The notes: generated from the sequence alone by a model not told the origin. Positions 1 to 7,770 are shown, counted from the first letter of the stretch. The stretch: 36,534 bases of DNA from Streptococcaceae bacterium (GCA_031270215.1 JAISYB010000042.1:1-36534); one strand, 5' to 3'. Numbers and translations are program-made.

Positions 1-588
1 AAAGCTATCGCCACGCATTGCATTGACACCTTTTGATACAACTTTTAATGCATCGATATCAAGTCCTGAGTCAATTTCATCTAAAATAGCAAACGTTGGC
101 TCTAGCATTAGGAGCTGCAAAATCTCATTACGCTTTTTTTCTCCCCCGGAAAACCCTTCATTTAAATAACGCTCTGCCATTTCCTCTGGCATATTTAACA
201 AATCCATCTTTTCATCGAGCTTAGTGATAAAATCAATGACTGAAATTTTATCATCTTCACCACGCTTAGCATTAATCGCTGCCCGCATAAATTCAGCATT
301 GGTAATCCCTGGAATTTCTGATGGGTATTGCATTGCCAAAAACAACCCTAAACGCGCACGCTCATCAACTTCAAGCTCTAAGATGTTTTCGCCATCTAAA
401 AGAACTTCACCACGAGTCACCTCGTAATTGGGATTTCCCATAATTGCCGCTGACAGGGTTGACTTCCCAGTACCATTTGGCCCCATAATCGCATGGATTT
501 CTCCAGTTTTCATGGTTAAATTAACACCCTTTAAAATTTCCTTTTCCTCAATTTTGACGTGCAAATCTTTGATTTCTAAAACAGACAT
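1..588 (-). CDS. sufC: Fe-S cluster assembly ATPase SufC (3' end cut by window edge)
   Basis: ABC-type ATPase of the SUF scaffold; with SufB and SufD it powers iron-sulfur cluster assembly in the cytoplasm. Reading down from the ATG at 588 gives 196 codons with no stop, against about 255 in the family, so the C-terminal quarter lies outside the window. Visible motifs: Walker A GPNGTGKST (residues 36-44), signature FSGGEKKRNEILQ, and Walker B LDEIDSGLDIDALK, the SufC-type form with IDSGLD. The start follows AGGAGG. sufC is normally first in sufCDSUB, so the other suf genes are expected to the left. Aconitase, encoded at 10740-13424, is a likely client of the pathway (inference). Confidence 0.95.
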   Translation of the reverse strand, partial: MSVLEIKDLHVKIEEKEILKGVNLTMKTGEIHAIMGPNGTGKSTLSAAIMGNPNYEVTRGEVLLDGENILELEVDERARLGLFLAMQYPSEIPGITNAEFMRAAINAKRGEDDKISVIDFITKLDEKMDLLNMPEEMAERYLNEGFSGGEKKRNEILQLLMLEPTFAILDEIDSGLDIDALKVVSKGVNAMRGDSF

Positions 589-650
589 AACTCCTCCTAT
601 AATCGCAAAGGCGGCTTTCTTGTACCGCTTGCCAGATAATCGCTAAATTC

Positions 651-680
651 ATCATATCACTTATTGAAAATCGATTTCAA
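651..680 (-). promoter_or_regulatory. Putative sigma-A promoter of sufC
   Basis: On the minus strand a TTGAAA box (675-680) and TATGAT (651-656) are separated by 18 bases, giving a leader of roughly 55 bases to the sufC ATG. A second weaker pair, starting with TTGACA, lies about 40 bases further upstream. Motif match only. Confidence 0.55.
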
Positions 681-843
681 GGTTGATGCTCCATACATTT
701 GATATTATTGTATATCAGCCTGTCAATCAATACTGATTAGTTAAGTATAAAGGTTAAAGTTGGATAAAAAAGAACCTGTAAATCAACAAAAGTGACTGAG
801 CCAGCTAATAAAATGAAAATGAAACAGCGGCGTAGAAAAGACA

Positions 844-876
844 AAATACCCCGTCACCTGAAGCGACCGAGTATTT
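844..876 (-). terminator. Rho-independent terminator of the 90-residue protein gene
   Basis: The minus strand reads AAATACTC...GGGTATTT as a 14-bp stem (one mismatch, some G-T pairs) around a TCA loop, followed by TTGTCTTTT. It begins 8 bases after the stop codon at 884, closing that gene as a single transcription unit. Confidence 0.7.
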
Positions 877-883
877 AATCATT

Positions 884-1156
884 TTAGTAGCCCTTTGCAC
901 GCCATTTAATGGTGTGACGCGTTGGTCGATTTGTAGCTAATTTTTTACGTACACCATTCTTGTCAATTCTAACTTCAACTCGATAATGCTCGTTTTGGCT
1001 AATGTCGTAAATCTTCTCCGCAGAAGATGTCACCGTTGTCTTGGTTTTATTTGCCAAATCCTTAGCCAAATCAGGAACATCCTTAGCTTTCTGGGCAACA
1101 TCACTGGCGATTGCTTTCGCTTTTTGGGCAACTTCATTCAACTTATCTAATGGCAT
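884..1156 (-). CDS. Small basic protein of unknown function, 90 residues
   Basis: I do not recognise this family. The N-terminal half (about residues 5-50) is an Ala/Lys-rich amphipathic helix carrying the hexapeptide VAQKAK twice, a pattern seen in surface-binding or stress-type helices. The C-terminal half is basic and beta-like, with EHYRVEVRIDKNGVRKK and a terminal KWRAKGY. There is no signal peptide, membrane segment or cysteine. The gene is real by context: TTGTCA-17-TATGAT promoter, AAGGAGG before the ATG, and its own terminator. That makes it a monocistronic unit between sufC and DUF1129. Function is open; nucleic acid or membrane binding through the basic tail is speculation. Confidence 0.75.
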   Translation of the reverse strand: MPLDKLNEVAQKAKAIASDVAQKAKDVPDLAKDLANKTKTTVTSSAEKIYDISQNEHYRVEVRIDKNGVRKKLATNRPTRHTIKWRAKGY

Positions 1157-1185
1157 TGCAAGCCTCCTTATCCTTGATACCTTTT

Positions 1186-1214
1186 ATCATACGCCAAAAC
1201 ATCAGCTTTGACAA
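1186..1214 (-). promoter_or_regulatory. Promoter of the 90-residue protein gene
   Basis: Minus-strand TTGTCA (1209-1214) and TATGAT (1186-1191) with exactly 17 bases between, about 30 bases before the ATG. Close match to the sigma-A consensus. Confidence 0.7.
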
Positions 1215-1237
1215 AAGATAGCACTGCTGTGAAACGA

Positions 1238-1954
1238 TTATCGTTGCGCCATCATAGCACTTGCGATATTATACTTTTTCTTAAGATACCAGCGGACAGC
1301 TAGCGAGATTGCACCAATAGCTAGCGCCAAAACAGCGTTTAGATTAGGATTAATTGCCTTTGGTAATAATGAAACCAGACCAAACAACAACATCCACACA
1401 AACATTGCAAATATCAGGATAACAATCGCCTTAATCCACTCCTTTCGTGTTTTCTTTGTCATCTCAACACGATAAAAATATTGATACATCAGATAAAAGA
1501 CAAAGCCGCCTGATGCCGCCATCACAACTATTGACAAAAGTCCGTAGTTTGCTTTTTGAGCATTTTTAGAAAACATCATCATTGCGCCATTCATAATCGT
1601 TAAAAGCCCAAGTAAAAGCAACGAGCTATCAAGCCACATCAACCACATCGTTGTGTTTTCAGCGCCTCGCACCTGTGATGTGGTGCTGCTACTTGAAGCC
1701 GCATATTCGCTAACCGTGCCAAAAATTTTCCGAGCTGAGATTCCTTTCTTTTGATTCTCAACAATCACTGGCAAAATTTCCCTTAATATTTCCGTAATCT
1801 CCAATTCTGTTTTTCCAGAAGATTGCAGCTTTCTCTTCAAATCAAAGATATAATCATCATTCTTTTTTGTCAATTTAGACAATAATTCGTCGACATTAAC
1901 TACTTCGGGCTGGTTTTCCACTTCTTTTTTACTCAATTTACGCTCCTTAAACAT
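1238..1954 (-). CDS. DUF1129 family membrane protein
   Basis: Integral membrane protein of about 238 residues with unknown biochemical role. A charged N-terminal region contains LTKKNDDYIFDLKRKLQSSG and an EILPVIVENQKKGISARKIFGT segment typical of DUF1129. Four hydrophobic segments follow, beginning near MWLMWLDSSLLLLG, YGLLSIVVMAASGG, AIVILIFAMFVWM and AVLALAIGAISL. I take the ATG at 1954, which overlaps the ychF stop by 8 bases (ATGTTTAA) and implies translational coupling; an in-frame ATG at 1981 is possible but has no better ribosome binding site. It is last in DUF951-ychF-DUF1129, an arrangement I recall from enterococci. Confidence 0.85.
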   Translation of the reverse strand: MFKERKLSKKEVENQPEVVNVDELLSKLTKKNDDYIFDLKRKLQSSGKTELEITEILREILPVIVENQKKGISARKIFGTVSEYAASSSSTTSQVRGAENTTMWLMWLDSSLLLLGLLTIMNGAMMMFSKNAQKANYGLLSIVVMAASGGFVFYLMYQYFYRVEMTKKTRKEWIKAIVILIFAMFVWMLLFGLVSLLPKAINPNLNAVLALAIGAISLAVRWYLKKKYNIASAMMAQR

Positions 1955-3047
1955 TAAATCTAAATTCCATGATATCGCCATCTTGCACCAGATACTCTTT
2001 CCCCTCTAAACGAACACGTCCAGCTTCCTTAGCTGCCTGCATACTACCATAATGACTTAAATCGTCAAATGATACCGTTTCAGCACGAATAAAGCCACGT
2101 TCAAAATCCGAATGAATAATGCCAGCCGTTTCCGGCGCTTTCATTCCCTGCTTAAACGTCCAAGCACGCACTTCTTTTTCCCCTGCGGTAAAGTATGTCG
2201 CTAATCCGAGTAAATGATACGCCGCACGTGTTAATTGATCAACACCACTTTCTTTGAGTCCCATTGCCTCTAGGAACTCTTTGCGCTCATCATCTTCAAG
2301 CTCGGCAATCTCTTCTTCTGCACGTGCCGAGATAACGACAACTTCTGCGTTTTCCGTATCTGCGAATTGACGGATTTGCTTAACATAATCAATCGCATCA
2401 GGACTAGCGACCTCGTCCTCTGCGACATTTGCCACATATAACACCGGCTTTGTCGTGAGCAAAAAGAAAGTCTTGGCAATCTTTCGCTCGTCATCAGTCA
2501 ATTCAACCGTCCTTGCTGAAAGTCCTTCTTCCAACGCCTGCTTCAGCTTAGTCATCACATGAAGCTCAGCGACAGCAGTCTTTTCCTTTGTTCGTGCAAT
2601 TTTCTCGACACGTGTGTAACGCTTGTTAATTGAATCAAGGTCAGCCAAGATTAATTCCAGATTAATCACCTCAATGTCGTCCAGCGGATTAATCCGCCCC
2701 TCAACGTGAGTGATATTTTCATCATCAAAAGCACGAACAACATGAACAATCGCATCTACCTCACGAATATTCGCCAAGAATTTATTGCCCAGTCCCTCAC
2801 CCTTACTGGCACCCTTAACAATTCCGGCAATATCTGTAAATTCAAAGGTTGTCGGCACCGTTTTCTTCGGTTTAACCAGCTCGGTCAAACGATTTAAACG
2901 TGCATCTGGCACTTCAACCATGCCAACATTCGGATCAATTGTTGCAAAAGGATAATTGGCAGCCTCTGCACCCGCCTTAGTAATTGCATTAAATAACGTT
3001 GATTTCCCAACATTTGGCAAACCAACAATTCCAGCTGTTAAAGCCAT
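1947..3047 (-). CDS. ychF: Ribosome-binding GTPase/ATPase YchF (OLA1 family)
   Basis: Obg-like P-loop NTPase that binds ribosomes and, unlike most relatives, prefers ATP; linked to translation and stress responses. At 366 residues it matches the family length. Visible: P-loop GLPNVGKST near residue 9, switch region DIAGIVKGASKGEGLGNKFL near residue 70, a helical insertion about 125-200, and a C-terminal TGS domain ending EYLVQDGDIMEFRFNV. ATAGGAGG precedes the ATG. It lies 33 bases after DUF951 and overlaps DUF1129, so the three genes are very likely cotranscribed from the promoter at 3327-3355. Confidence 0.97.
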   Translation of the reverse strand: MALTAGIVGLPNVGKSTLFNAITKAGAEAANYPFATIDPNVGMVEVPDARLNRLTELVKPKKTVPTTFEFTDIAGIVKGASKGEGLGNKFLANIREVDAIVHVVRAFDDENITHVEGRINPLDDIEVINLELILADLDSINKRYTRVEKIARTKEKTAVAELHVMTKLKQALEEGLSARTVELTDDERKIAKTFFLLTTKPVLYVANVAEDEVASPDAIDYVKQIRQFADTENAEVVVISARAEEEIAELEDDERKEFLEAMGLKESGVDQLTRAAYHLLGLATYFTAGEKEVRAWTFKQGMKAPETAGIIHSDFERGFIRAETVSFDDLSHYGSMQAAKEAGRVRLEGKEYLVQDGDIMEFRFNV

Positions 3048-3080
3048 AATTCCTCCTATTTATAACACTTAATCAAAGAT

Positions 3081-3293
3081 TTAACGACCATCGGTCGCCT
3101 TGAGCAGCACTTTTTTCAGCTTCTTGTTAAAATCATGCCGCCCCATCATCACTACGTGTTGACAATTTGTGCAGCGAATTTTGATGTCTGCTCCTAGTCT
3201 AATGACCTCCCAGGCATTTGCTTTTTTGCCTGTTTGCTTGACGACACAGGCATGCGCCTTCTTCATTTCGACAATATCACCTAATTCGTACAT
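3081..3293 (-). CDS. DUF951 family protein (zinc-ribbon-like)
   Basis: Seventy-residue protein of the DUF951 family, a near-constant partner of ychF in Firmicutes; its own role is unknown. The start is the ATG at 3293, directly behind AGGAGG; the longer frame to 3320 lacks a binding site. It opens MYELGDIVEMKKAHAC and has IRCTNCQHVVMMGR, in which the CTNC pair with the earlier Cys could hold a metal or form a small ribbon. Its basic character would suit RNA or ribosome contact, in keeping with YchF (inference). It is first in its operon, under a promoter containing a perfect palindrome. Confidence 0.88.
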   Translation of the reverse strand: MYELGDIVEMKKAHACVVKQTGKKANAWEVIRLGADIKIRCTNCQHVVMMGRHDFNKKLKKVLLKATDGR

Positions 3294-3326
3294 GATTCCT
3301 CCTAAAAACTCTACTCTCAACTTCTT

Positions 3327-3355
3327 ATTTTACGTTGTAACGTAAAGTAAGTCAA
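3327..3355 (-). promoter_or_regulatory. Promoter of the DUF951-ychF-DUF1129 operon with embedded palindromic operator
   Basis: Minus-strand TTGACT (3350-3355), 17-base spacer, TAAAAT (3327-3332). An 18-bp perfect palindrome, TTTACGTTGTAACGTAAA (3329-3346), fills most of the spacer and overlaps the -10 box, which is where a dimeric repressor would block RNA polymerase. The regulator is not identifiable from this window. Confidence 0.7.
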
Positions 3356-3474
3356 ACGCCCTATTTAAAGCACCCTCAGCCATTTTATTAAATAATTTTA
3401 GCCTATTAGAAAAATATTTTGATGTTTTTTTTGAAAAATTTGAGCATTATGCTTTAAATTATTAATCAATTTGG

Positions 3475-3480
3475 TATAAT
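3475..3480 (+). promoter_or_regulatory. Extended -10 promoter of a plus-strand orphan transcript
   Basis: TGGTATAAT on the plus strand is a perfect extended -10 element (TGn-TATAAT). No good -35 box is present, which is normal for this class. Transcription would start near 3487, running away from the DUF951 promoter and towards the structured region ending at 3640. No minus-strand gene needs it. Confidence 0.65.
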
Positions 3481-3486
3481 GGTGTT

Positions 3487-3640
3487 AGTCAGTAAAGTAA
3501 TTTACTGTTAGATGATTGGGTTACTCCCCTTTCCCTTTCATTTTACCCTTTTTTGACTACTGATATTGACCTAGTAGCATACAAAGTTCCCCTCATAACG
3601 CTTTGTATATTACGCGGACGGCAATATTGGTAGTTTTTTT
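3487..3640 (+). ncRNA. Candidate structured small RNA with C-rich single-stranded regions
   Basis: About 154 bases between an extended -10 promoter and a run of seven T. Structure read by eye: a 5' hairpin of 7 bp closed by a GTAA tetraloop (3490-3496 with 3501-3507); a pyrimidine-rich stretch (3523-3550) with CTCCCC and TTTCCC; and a long 3' stem of 12 bp (3557-3568 with 3622-3633) directly before TTTTTTT (3634-3640). Inside the 3' stem is a second hairpin, ATACAAAG (3579-3586) with CTTTGTAT (3601-3608), whose loop carries TTCCCCTC. No open reading frame with a binding site is visible. C-rich loops facing Shine-Dalgarno sequences are typical of base-pairing sRNAs such as RsaE/RoxS, csRNAs and LhrC. 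I cannot place it in a known family, and 6S RNA is unlikely because the 5' and 3' ends do not pair. Confidence 0.6.
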
Positions 3641-3674
3641 ATTGCTCAATAGCGTTTCTTAAAACATTTAAGTT

Positions 3675-3708
3675 AAAACACTCCGCCTAAAAAATATCGG
3701 AGTGTTTT
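3675..3708. terminator. Bidirectional terminator after ecfT
   Basis: AAAACACTCCG (3675-3685) pairs perfectly with CGGAGTGTTTT (3698-3708) around a 12-base loop. T-rich bases follow on both strands, stronger on the plus side. It ends ecfT transcription (stop at 3727) and backs up the plus-strand RNA unit. Confidence 0.8.
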
Positions 3709-3726
3709 TAGATTTTCAACTTATTT

Positions 3727-4524
3727 TTACTTTCTAACCAGAATGAGTAGCACGGTAACCACCGCTAAAATGAGCAGCACAGCCGTATCACGCAATTTCC
3801 ATTCCAATTTGCGATAGCGTGTTCTTCCTTCGCCACCTTGGTAGCCTCTTGCTTCCATTGCTGTTGCTAATTCATCAGCACGCTTAAAGCTGCTGACAAA
3901 CAAAGGGATAAGTAACGGAATAATCGCTTTGACCTTTTGAATTAAACTGCCTTCCCCAAAATCAACACCGCGCGAGCGTTGAGCATTCATAATCTTCTCT
4001 GTTTCATCCATTAAGGTTGGCACAAAGCGTAGTGAGATTGATAACATCAGACTAATCTCATGCACTGGTACTTTAAATCTTTTCAATGGATTCATCAAGC
4101 TTTCAAACGCATCAGACATCTCAAGCGGAGCCGTTGTCAAGGTTAACAAGGTCGAAAAGAAGATGATTAGGATAAAGCGTAGAAAAATTAGCGCTGAATT
4201 TTCTAATCCAAACTGTGTAATCTGGATAAAGCCAAATTTGAAATAAACCTTGCCACCGACAGTAAAAATCATTTGCAAACCAACAGTCAGCAAAATTAAA
4301 AGCAGCATCGGCTTCACACCCCGCAAAAAGAATGAAAAGCTAATCCTTGAAGCGATAATTGCAGTCAAGGTCAAAACAGTTAAAACAAAGAAAGCCGCGA
4401 AATTATTTGCTAAAAATATAATCACAATAAAGAAAAACGTCGCTAACATTTTAGCTCTTGGATCCATCCGGTGAATAAGAGAGTCAATCGGAATGTAACG
4501 CCCAAGGATTAATTTATCCATCAT
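3727..4524 (-). CDS. ecfT: ECF transporter transmembrane subunit EcfT
   Basis: Energy-coupling membrane subunit that links the two ATPases to exchangeable vitamin-binding S components encoded elsewhere. 265 residues with several hydrophobic helices, starting with MLATFFFIVIIFLANN and ending with a final C-terminal helix. The two coupling-helix motifs expected of EcfT are visible: AQRSRGVDFG and AMEARGYQGG, both with the Ala-Arg-Gly-type core that contacts the ATPases. The ATG lies inside the 3' end of ecfA2 (11-base overlap), behind GGGAGG. truA, a frequent downstream neighbour in Firmicutes, is absent; a terminator follows instead. Confidence 0.95.
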   Translation of the reverse strand: MMDKLILGRYIPIDSLIHRMDPRAKMLATFFFIVIIFLANNFAAFFVLTVLTLTAIIASRISFSFFLRGVKPMLLLILLTVGLQMIFTVGGKVYFKFGFIQITQFGLENSALIFLRFILIIFFSTLLTLTTAPLEMSDAFESLMNPLKRFKVPVHEISLMLSISLRFVPTLMDETEKIMNAQRSRGVDFGEGSLIQKVKAIIPLLIPLFVSSFKRADELATAMEARGYQGGEGRTRYRKLEWKLRDTAVLLILAVVTVLLILVRK

Positions 4525-5374
4525 GGTGCATACCTCCCTTTAATTCTGCGATTAACTCTGGTAAAGTAACCGGTAAAATATCAAACTTAAAGCCTTTGTC
4601 TTGCAAACCTTTGGCAAAGTCGGTCACTTGTGGCACTCCGAGTTGCTTTTCTTTTAGCCAAGCAACCTCCTGAAAAACCGCCTTAGGCTTACCGGATTTA
4701 ATCACGCGCCCCTGCTCCAAGACATAAAGATAATCTGCAAAGTCTGCTACATCGTCCATCAGATGTGTGACTAAAACAACACTAAGCCCCGTTTTCTTGT
4801 ATAGCTGATAAAACATTGTCATCATTTCATGACGTCCTTTTGGGTCAAGTCCTGCAGTCGGCTCGTCCAAGACCAATACTTCTGGATTCATTGCTAAAAC
4901 TCCGGCAATCGCCACACGGCGCATTTGACCACCAGAGAGTTCAAATGGCGAACGTTCAAATAAATCCTTTGAAATGCCGACAATTTCCAATTTTTCAGCC
5001 GCAATCCGCAACGCGTCCTCTTTAGAAACTCCGAAATTTTGCGGCCCAAAGGCAACATCTTTTAACACAGTTTCATCAAATAACTGCGCTTCTGGAAATT
5101 GAAAAACAATTCCCACTTTTTTACGAATCGCTTTGAGTTTGCGGTTGTCAACGTCAGTCGTAATCGTGAAATCGCCAATCACTACTCTGCCAGCATTTGG
5201 CTTTAAAAGACCATTTAAATGTTGTAGCAAAGTCGATTTGCCAGAACCAGTATGTCCAACAATTGCTGTATAGCTCTCGTCTGGAATGGCTAAATCAATA
5301 CCAAACAACGCTTTACTTTCAAATGGTGTCCCCGGCTGATAAGTAAAATCTACTTGTTCAAACTGAATTGCCAT
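4514..5374 (-). CDS. ecfA2: ECF transporter ATP-binding subunit EcfA2
   Basis: Second ATPase of the group II energy-coupling factor module. Walker A GHTGSGKST (residues 40-48), Q-loop VFQFPEAQLF, signature LSGGQMRR, Walker B VLVLDEPTAGLDP and H-loop VTHLMDD are all intact. The IDLAIPDESYTAIVG opening and the C-terminal ELIAELKGG tail fit EcfA2 rather than EcfA1. Its ATG lies 25 bases inside the ecfA1 reading frame, so translation is probably coupled and the two ATPases made in equal amounts. Confidence 0.95.
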   Translation of the reverse strand: MAIQFEQVDFTYQPGTPFESKALFGIDLAIPDESYTAIVGHTGSGKSTLLQHLNGLLKPNAGRVVIGDFTITTDVDNRKLKAIRKKVGIVFQFPEAQLFDETVLKDVAFGPQNFGVSKEDALRIAAEKLEIVGISKDLFERSPFELSGGQMRRVAIAGVLAMNPEVLVLDEPTAGLDPKGRHEMMTMFYQLYKKTGLSVVLVTHLMDDVADFADYLYVLEQGRVIKSGKPKAVFQEVAWLKEKQLGVPQVTDFAKGLQDKGFKFDILPVTLPELIAELKGGMHHDG

Positions 5375-6180
5375 AAAAAATCCACCATCTCTTCCTCTGT
5401 CAAATAACCAGCTGGTACGGGTAAGCCAGCTTTTTGCAACTCCCGCTTAATCTTTTCTGTTAATGGAATATCTAAACCTAAACTAATCAATGATTCTCCC
5501 TGCACAAAAATCTCAGCGGGCGTCCCGCTCGTCAAGATTTTCCCTTCCTTCATGACAATAATTTTGTCCGCAAGGGCTGCCTCATCAATATCATGCGTAA
5601 TTGAAATGACCGTCAAATCCCGCTCTGCTTTAATCTCACGAACGATTTGGACGACTTCCTTTCTCCCTTTGGGATCAAGCATACTGGTTGCTTCATCTAA
5701 GATGATAACCTTTGGCGCAAGCGCCACAACACCGGCAATTGCCACACGCTGTTTTTGCCCTCCAGAAAGACGTGCAGGCTCCTTTTTCTTAAAATCCTGC
5801 ATACCAACTCTTTGTAAAGCACTTGCCACACGCACTAGCATTTCTTCACGTGGAATCCCTTGATTTTCCAATCCAAATGCGACATCGTCTTCGACCGTTG
5901 AGCCAACAAATTGATTATCCGGATTTTGAAAAACCATACCGATCTTTTTGCGCAGCTCCCAGACATTTTCATGTGTCATAACATCTCCATCGATGATGAC
6001 ATTGCCTTCCTCAGCTTCTATTAAACCGTCAATGATTTTAGCAGCCGTTGATTTACCCGATCCATTATGACCGATAATTGCGACCCACTCACCTGCTGCA
6101 ATCGAGATAGAAACATCTTTTAACGCATAGCTTGCCGAGTCATTACTGTATTTAAACGAAATATTTTTTAATTTTATCAT
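5350..6180 (-). CDS. ecfA1: ECF transporter ATP-binding subunit EcfA1
   Basis: First ATPase of the ECF module, heterodimerising with EcfA2. Walker A GHNGSGKST (residues 37-45), VFQNPDNQFVGSTVEDDVAFGLEN, signature LSGGQKQR and Walker B VIILDEATSMLDP are present; the NPDNQFVG Q-loop and DEATSMLDP are typical of EcfA1. I use the ATG at 6180 (276 residues), which has GAGG six bases upstream; the frame extends to a TTG at 6186 without support. The operon ecfA1-ecfA2-ecfT is not attached to rplQ here, although that is the usual Firmicutes position; rplQ lies 20 kb away. Confidence 0.95.
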   Translation of the reverse strand: MIKLKNISFKYSNDSASYALKDVSISIAAGEWVAIIGHNGSGKSTAAKIIDGLIEAEEGNVIIDGDVMTHENVWELRKKIGMVFQNPDNQFVGSTVEDDVAFGLENQGIPREEMLVRVASALQRVGMQDFKKKEPARLSGGQKQRVAIAGVVALAPKVIILDEATSMLDPKGRKEVVQIVREIKAERDLTVISITHDIDEAALADKIIVMKEGKILTSGTPAEIFVQGESLISLGLDIPLTEKIKRELQKAGLPVPAGYLTEEEMVDFLWQFSLNK

Positions 6181-6209
6181 ACGCAACCTCTATCTTTTTA
6201 TCTTTGAAA

Positions 6210-6218
6210 ATTATAACA
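6210..6218 (-). promoter_or_regulatory. Extended -10 promoter of ecfA1-ecfA2-ecfT
   Basis: The minus strand reads TGTTATAAT, a perfect extended -10 element, about 30 bases upstream of the ecfA1 ATG. No convincing -35 box. The short leader leaves little room for a riboswitch. Confidence 0.6.
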
Positions 6219-6387
6219 TAAAGGCGCCCAATCGTCTTAAAAGGATGACATTAAAGCTTATTTTTTGACTACAGCTGCGACCTCTTACGGAATTTTCGGC
6301 ATTTCCATGTTAAATTACCCTGATAAATGAAGAATGTTACCGCAATACTTGACTTGTACTTCAATTACTCAAGCTGCTAAATCCAAA

Positions 6388-6414
6388 AGAACGCCCTCAC
6401 GAGAGGCGCGTTCT
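6388..6414 (-). terminator. Terminator of the PcsB-like gene
   Basis: AGAACGC-CCTC pairs with GAGG-GCGTTCT (11 bp, one bulged G, TCGT loop) and TTTT follows on the minus strand. It starts 12 bases after the stop at 6427 and separates the divisome hydrolase from the ecf operon. Confidence 0.8.
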
Positions 6415-6426
6415 GACGTTTTATTA

Positions 6427-7596
6427 TTATCTTGGGTAGATATAGGTTACAACACCTTGACAATTTGTTGGGTTAAACCAACCGCGATAATTACCAATCG
6501 TTACATAACCTGCATAGTTTGACTCTTTAACCTGAATACTCTCACTACTCTGAACAGCAACAACGACTGCGACATGTCCCCAGCCACCATCATTCCATGA
6601 TGCGATAGCGCCAACCATTGGCTCACTACCGGTTCTAAAACCATCGCTTCTTGCGTTTGCTGCCCATTGTCCACCATTACCCCAGTTATTACCAGCCCAC
6701 GGTGCTAGCTCTTTAGCGCCCCATGTACATTGCCCAACTGGATAGGAATTACCAGGAGACGGCGTTGGTGTTGGAGTGGGGGTCGGTGTTGGCGTTGGTG
6801 TTCCTCCGCCACTATCCGGAGTGTTGCTGCTACTTCCTCCACCACTATTATTATCATTGCCTGTATCTGGTATAACATTTTGCTGTCTTGCTGCTTCTTC
6901 TTGAGCTGCTTGTTGTGCTTCTGCCTCAGCTTCTGCCTTTTGAGCCAATAAGGCTGCCTTATCACCCTCAGCAGTCGCTTTCTCAGCCGCAAGATTTAAT
7001 TGTGCTGCTTTTAATTCAGCCTGCTTTGTTTTTAGGCTCGCTGATTGTTCAGCAAGTTTTTGTTGATTTTCAAAGTTTTTAGCATCCTTTTCCTGTGCAG
7101 CCTTAGCTTTGGCTTGGATTGCTTCTTTATCCTTTTTCTGACGCTCAACCATTTCTTTATTGGCTGATACGATTTTATTAACTGCTTGGATACGCGTAAT
7201 CGCATCTGAAATCGAGCTTGAAGACAGCATCACATCAACATAGTTCGTTGCCGATTTATTAGTTTGAACTGAACGTGCTTGCTTTTCTAAGACCTTAGAG
7301 CGCTCAACGATTTTTGAAGAAAGCTTGAATACTTCCTCGTTTAGCTTTTTAGTTTCAGCAGCTAATTTTTCGCTCTCAGCCTTTAATGCTGTTGATTGTG
7401 ATTCGATATTTAAAATTTGTGTTTCTAATGTATCAACTTGTGTTTGTGCTTCTGCCTGCTGCGCAGTTAGACCACTAATCTTGCTATTTTGTGCTGCAAT
7501 CTTCTGATCTGTATCATTAGCGCTGGCTGTAATCGGTGCTGCTGCTGATAACACTAATGTGCTAAGAAGCGCAACCGACAAAATCTTCTTCTTCAT
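6427..7596 (-). CDS. Secreted PcsB/SagA-type peptidoglycan hydrolase with CHAP domain
   Basis: Cell-wall hydrolase expected at the septum; in streptococci PcsB is gated by FtsEX. 389 residues: a Sec signal peptide ending ASA-ND (about residue 26); a long coiled coil (about 30-240), rich in Gln/Ala/Glu/Lys and of the PcsB hinge type; a Gly/Ser-rich linker and a seven-fold Pro-Thr repeat; and a C-terminal CHAP domain (about 285-389). The CHAP catalytic Cys is in GQCTWGAKE and the His in GWGHVAVV. GGAGG lies 12 bases before the ATG, rather far. It sits 174 bases after mreD, the same neighbourhood as pcsB in streptococci. The gene name pcsB is likely but not proven by eye. Confidence 0.9.
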   Translation of the reverse strand: MKKKILSVALLSTLVLSAAAPITASANDTDQKIAAQNSKISGLTAQQAEAQTQVDTLETQILNIESQSTALKAESEKLAAETKKLNEEVFKLSSKIVERSKVLEKQARSVQTNKSATNYVDVMLSSSSISDAITRIQAVNKIVSANKEMVERQKKDKEAIQAKAKAAQEKDAKNFENQQKLAEQSASLKTKQAELKAAQLNLAAEKATAEGDKAALLAQKAEAEAEAQQAAQEEAARQQNVIPDTGNDNNSGGGSSSNTPDSGGGTPTPTPTPTPTPTPSPGNSYPVGQCTWGAKELAPWAGNNWGNGGQWAANARSDGFRTGSEPMVGAIASWNDGGWGHVAVVVAVQSSESIQVKESNYAGYVTIGNYRGWFNPTNCQGVVTYIYPR

Positions 7597-7770
7597 ATCT
7601 ATCTATAACCTCCGTCAAATTATTCACGAATTATTTTTTCCTCAATACCCTTTTTCGTTAGCATAACAATATTAACACAATAATATCTCATTTCATGTCA
7701 ATATGGATTACAATTACATTTCAAAAGTTACTTTTCCCGAAACATATCGTATTATTTTATTTTAACAAAG

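Noticed and set aside
3487..3640. The plus-strand RNA as 6S RNA
   Set aside because: 6S RNA closes by pairing its two ends; here the 5' end forms its own hairpin and does not pair with the 3' end.
6705..7082. Several long frames antisense to or out of frame with the PcsB-like gene
   Set aside because: Low-complexity Leu/Arg/Gln or Cys/Ile-rich translations caused by the repetitive coiled-coil and Pro-Thr codons; no binding sites.
7597..7770. WalR/VicR box upstream of the PcsB-like gene
   Set aside because: TGTAAT and TGTTAA hexamers occur, but not with the five-base spacing required by the TGTWAH-N5-TGTWAH motif.
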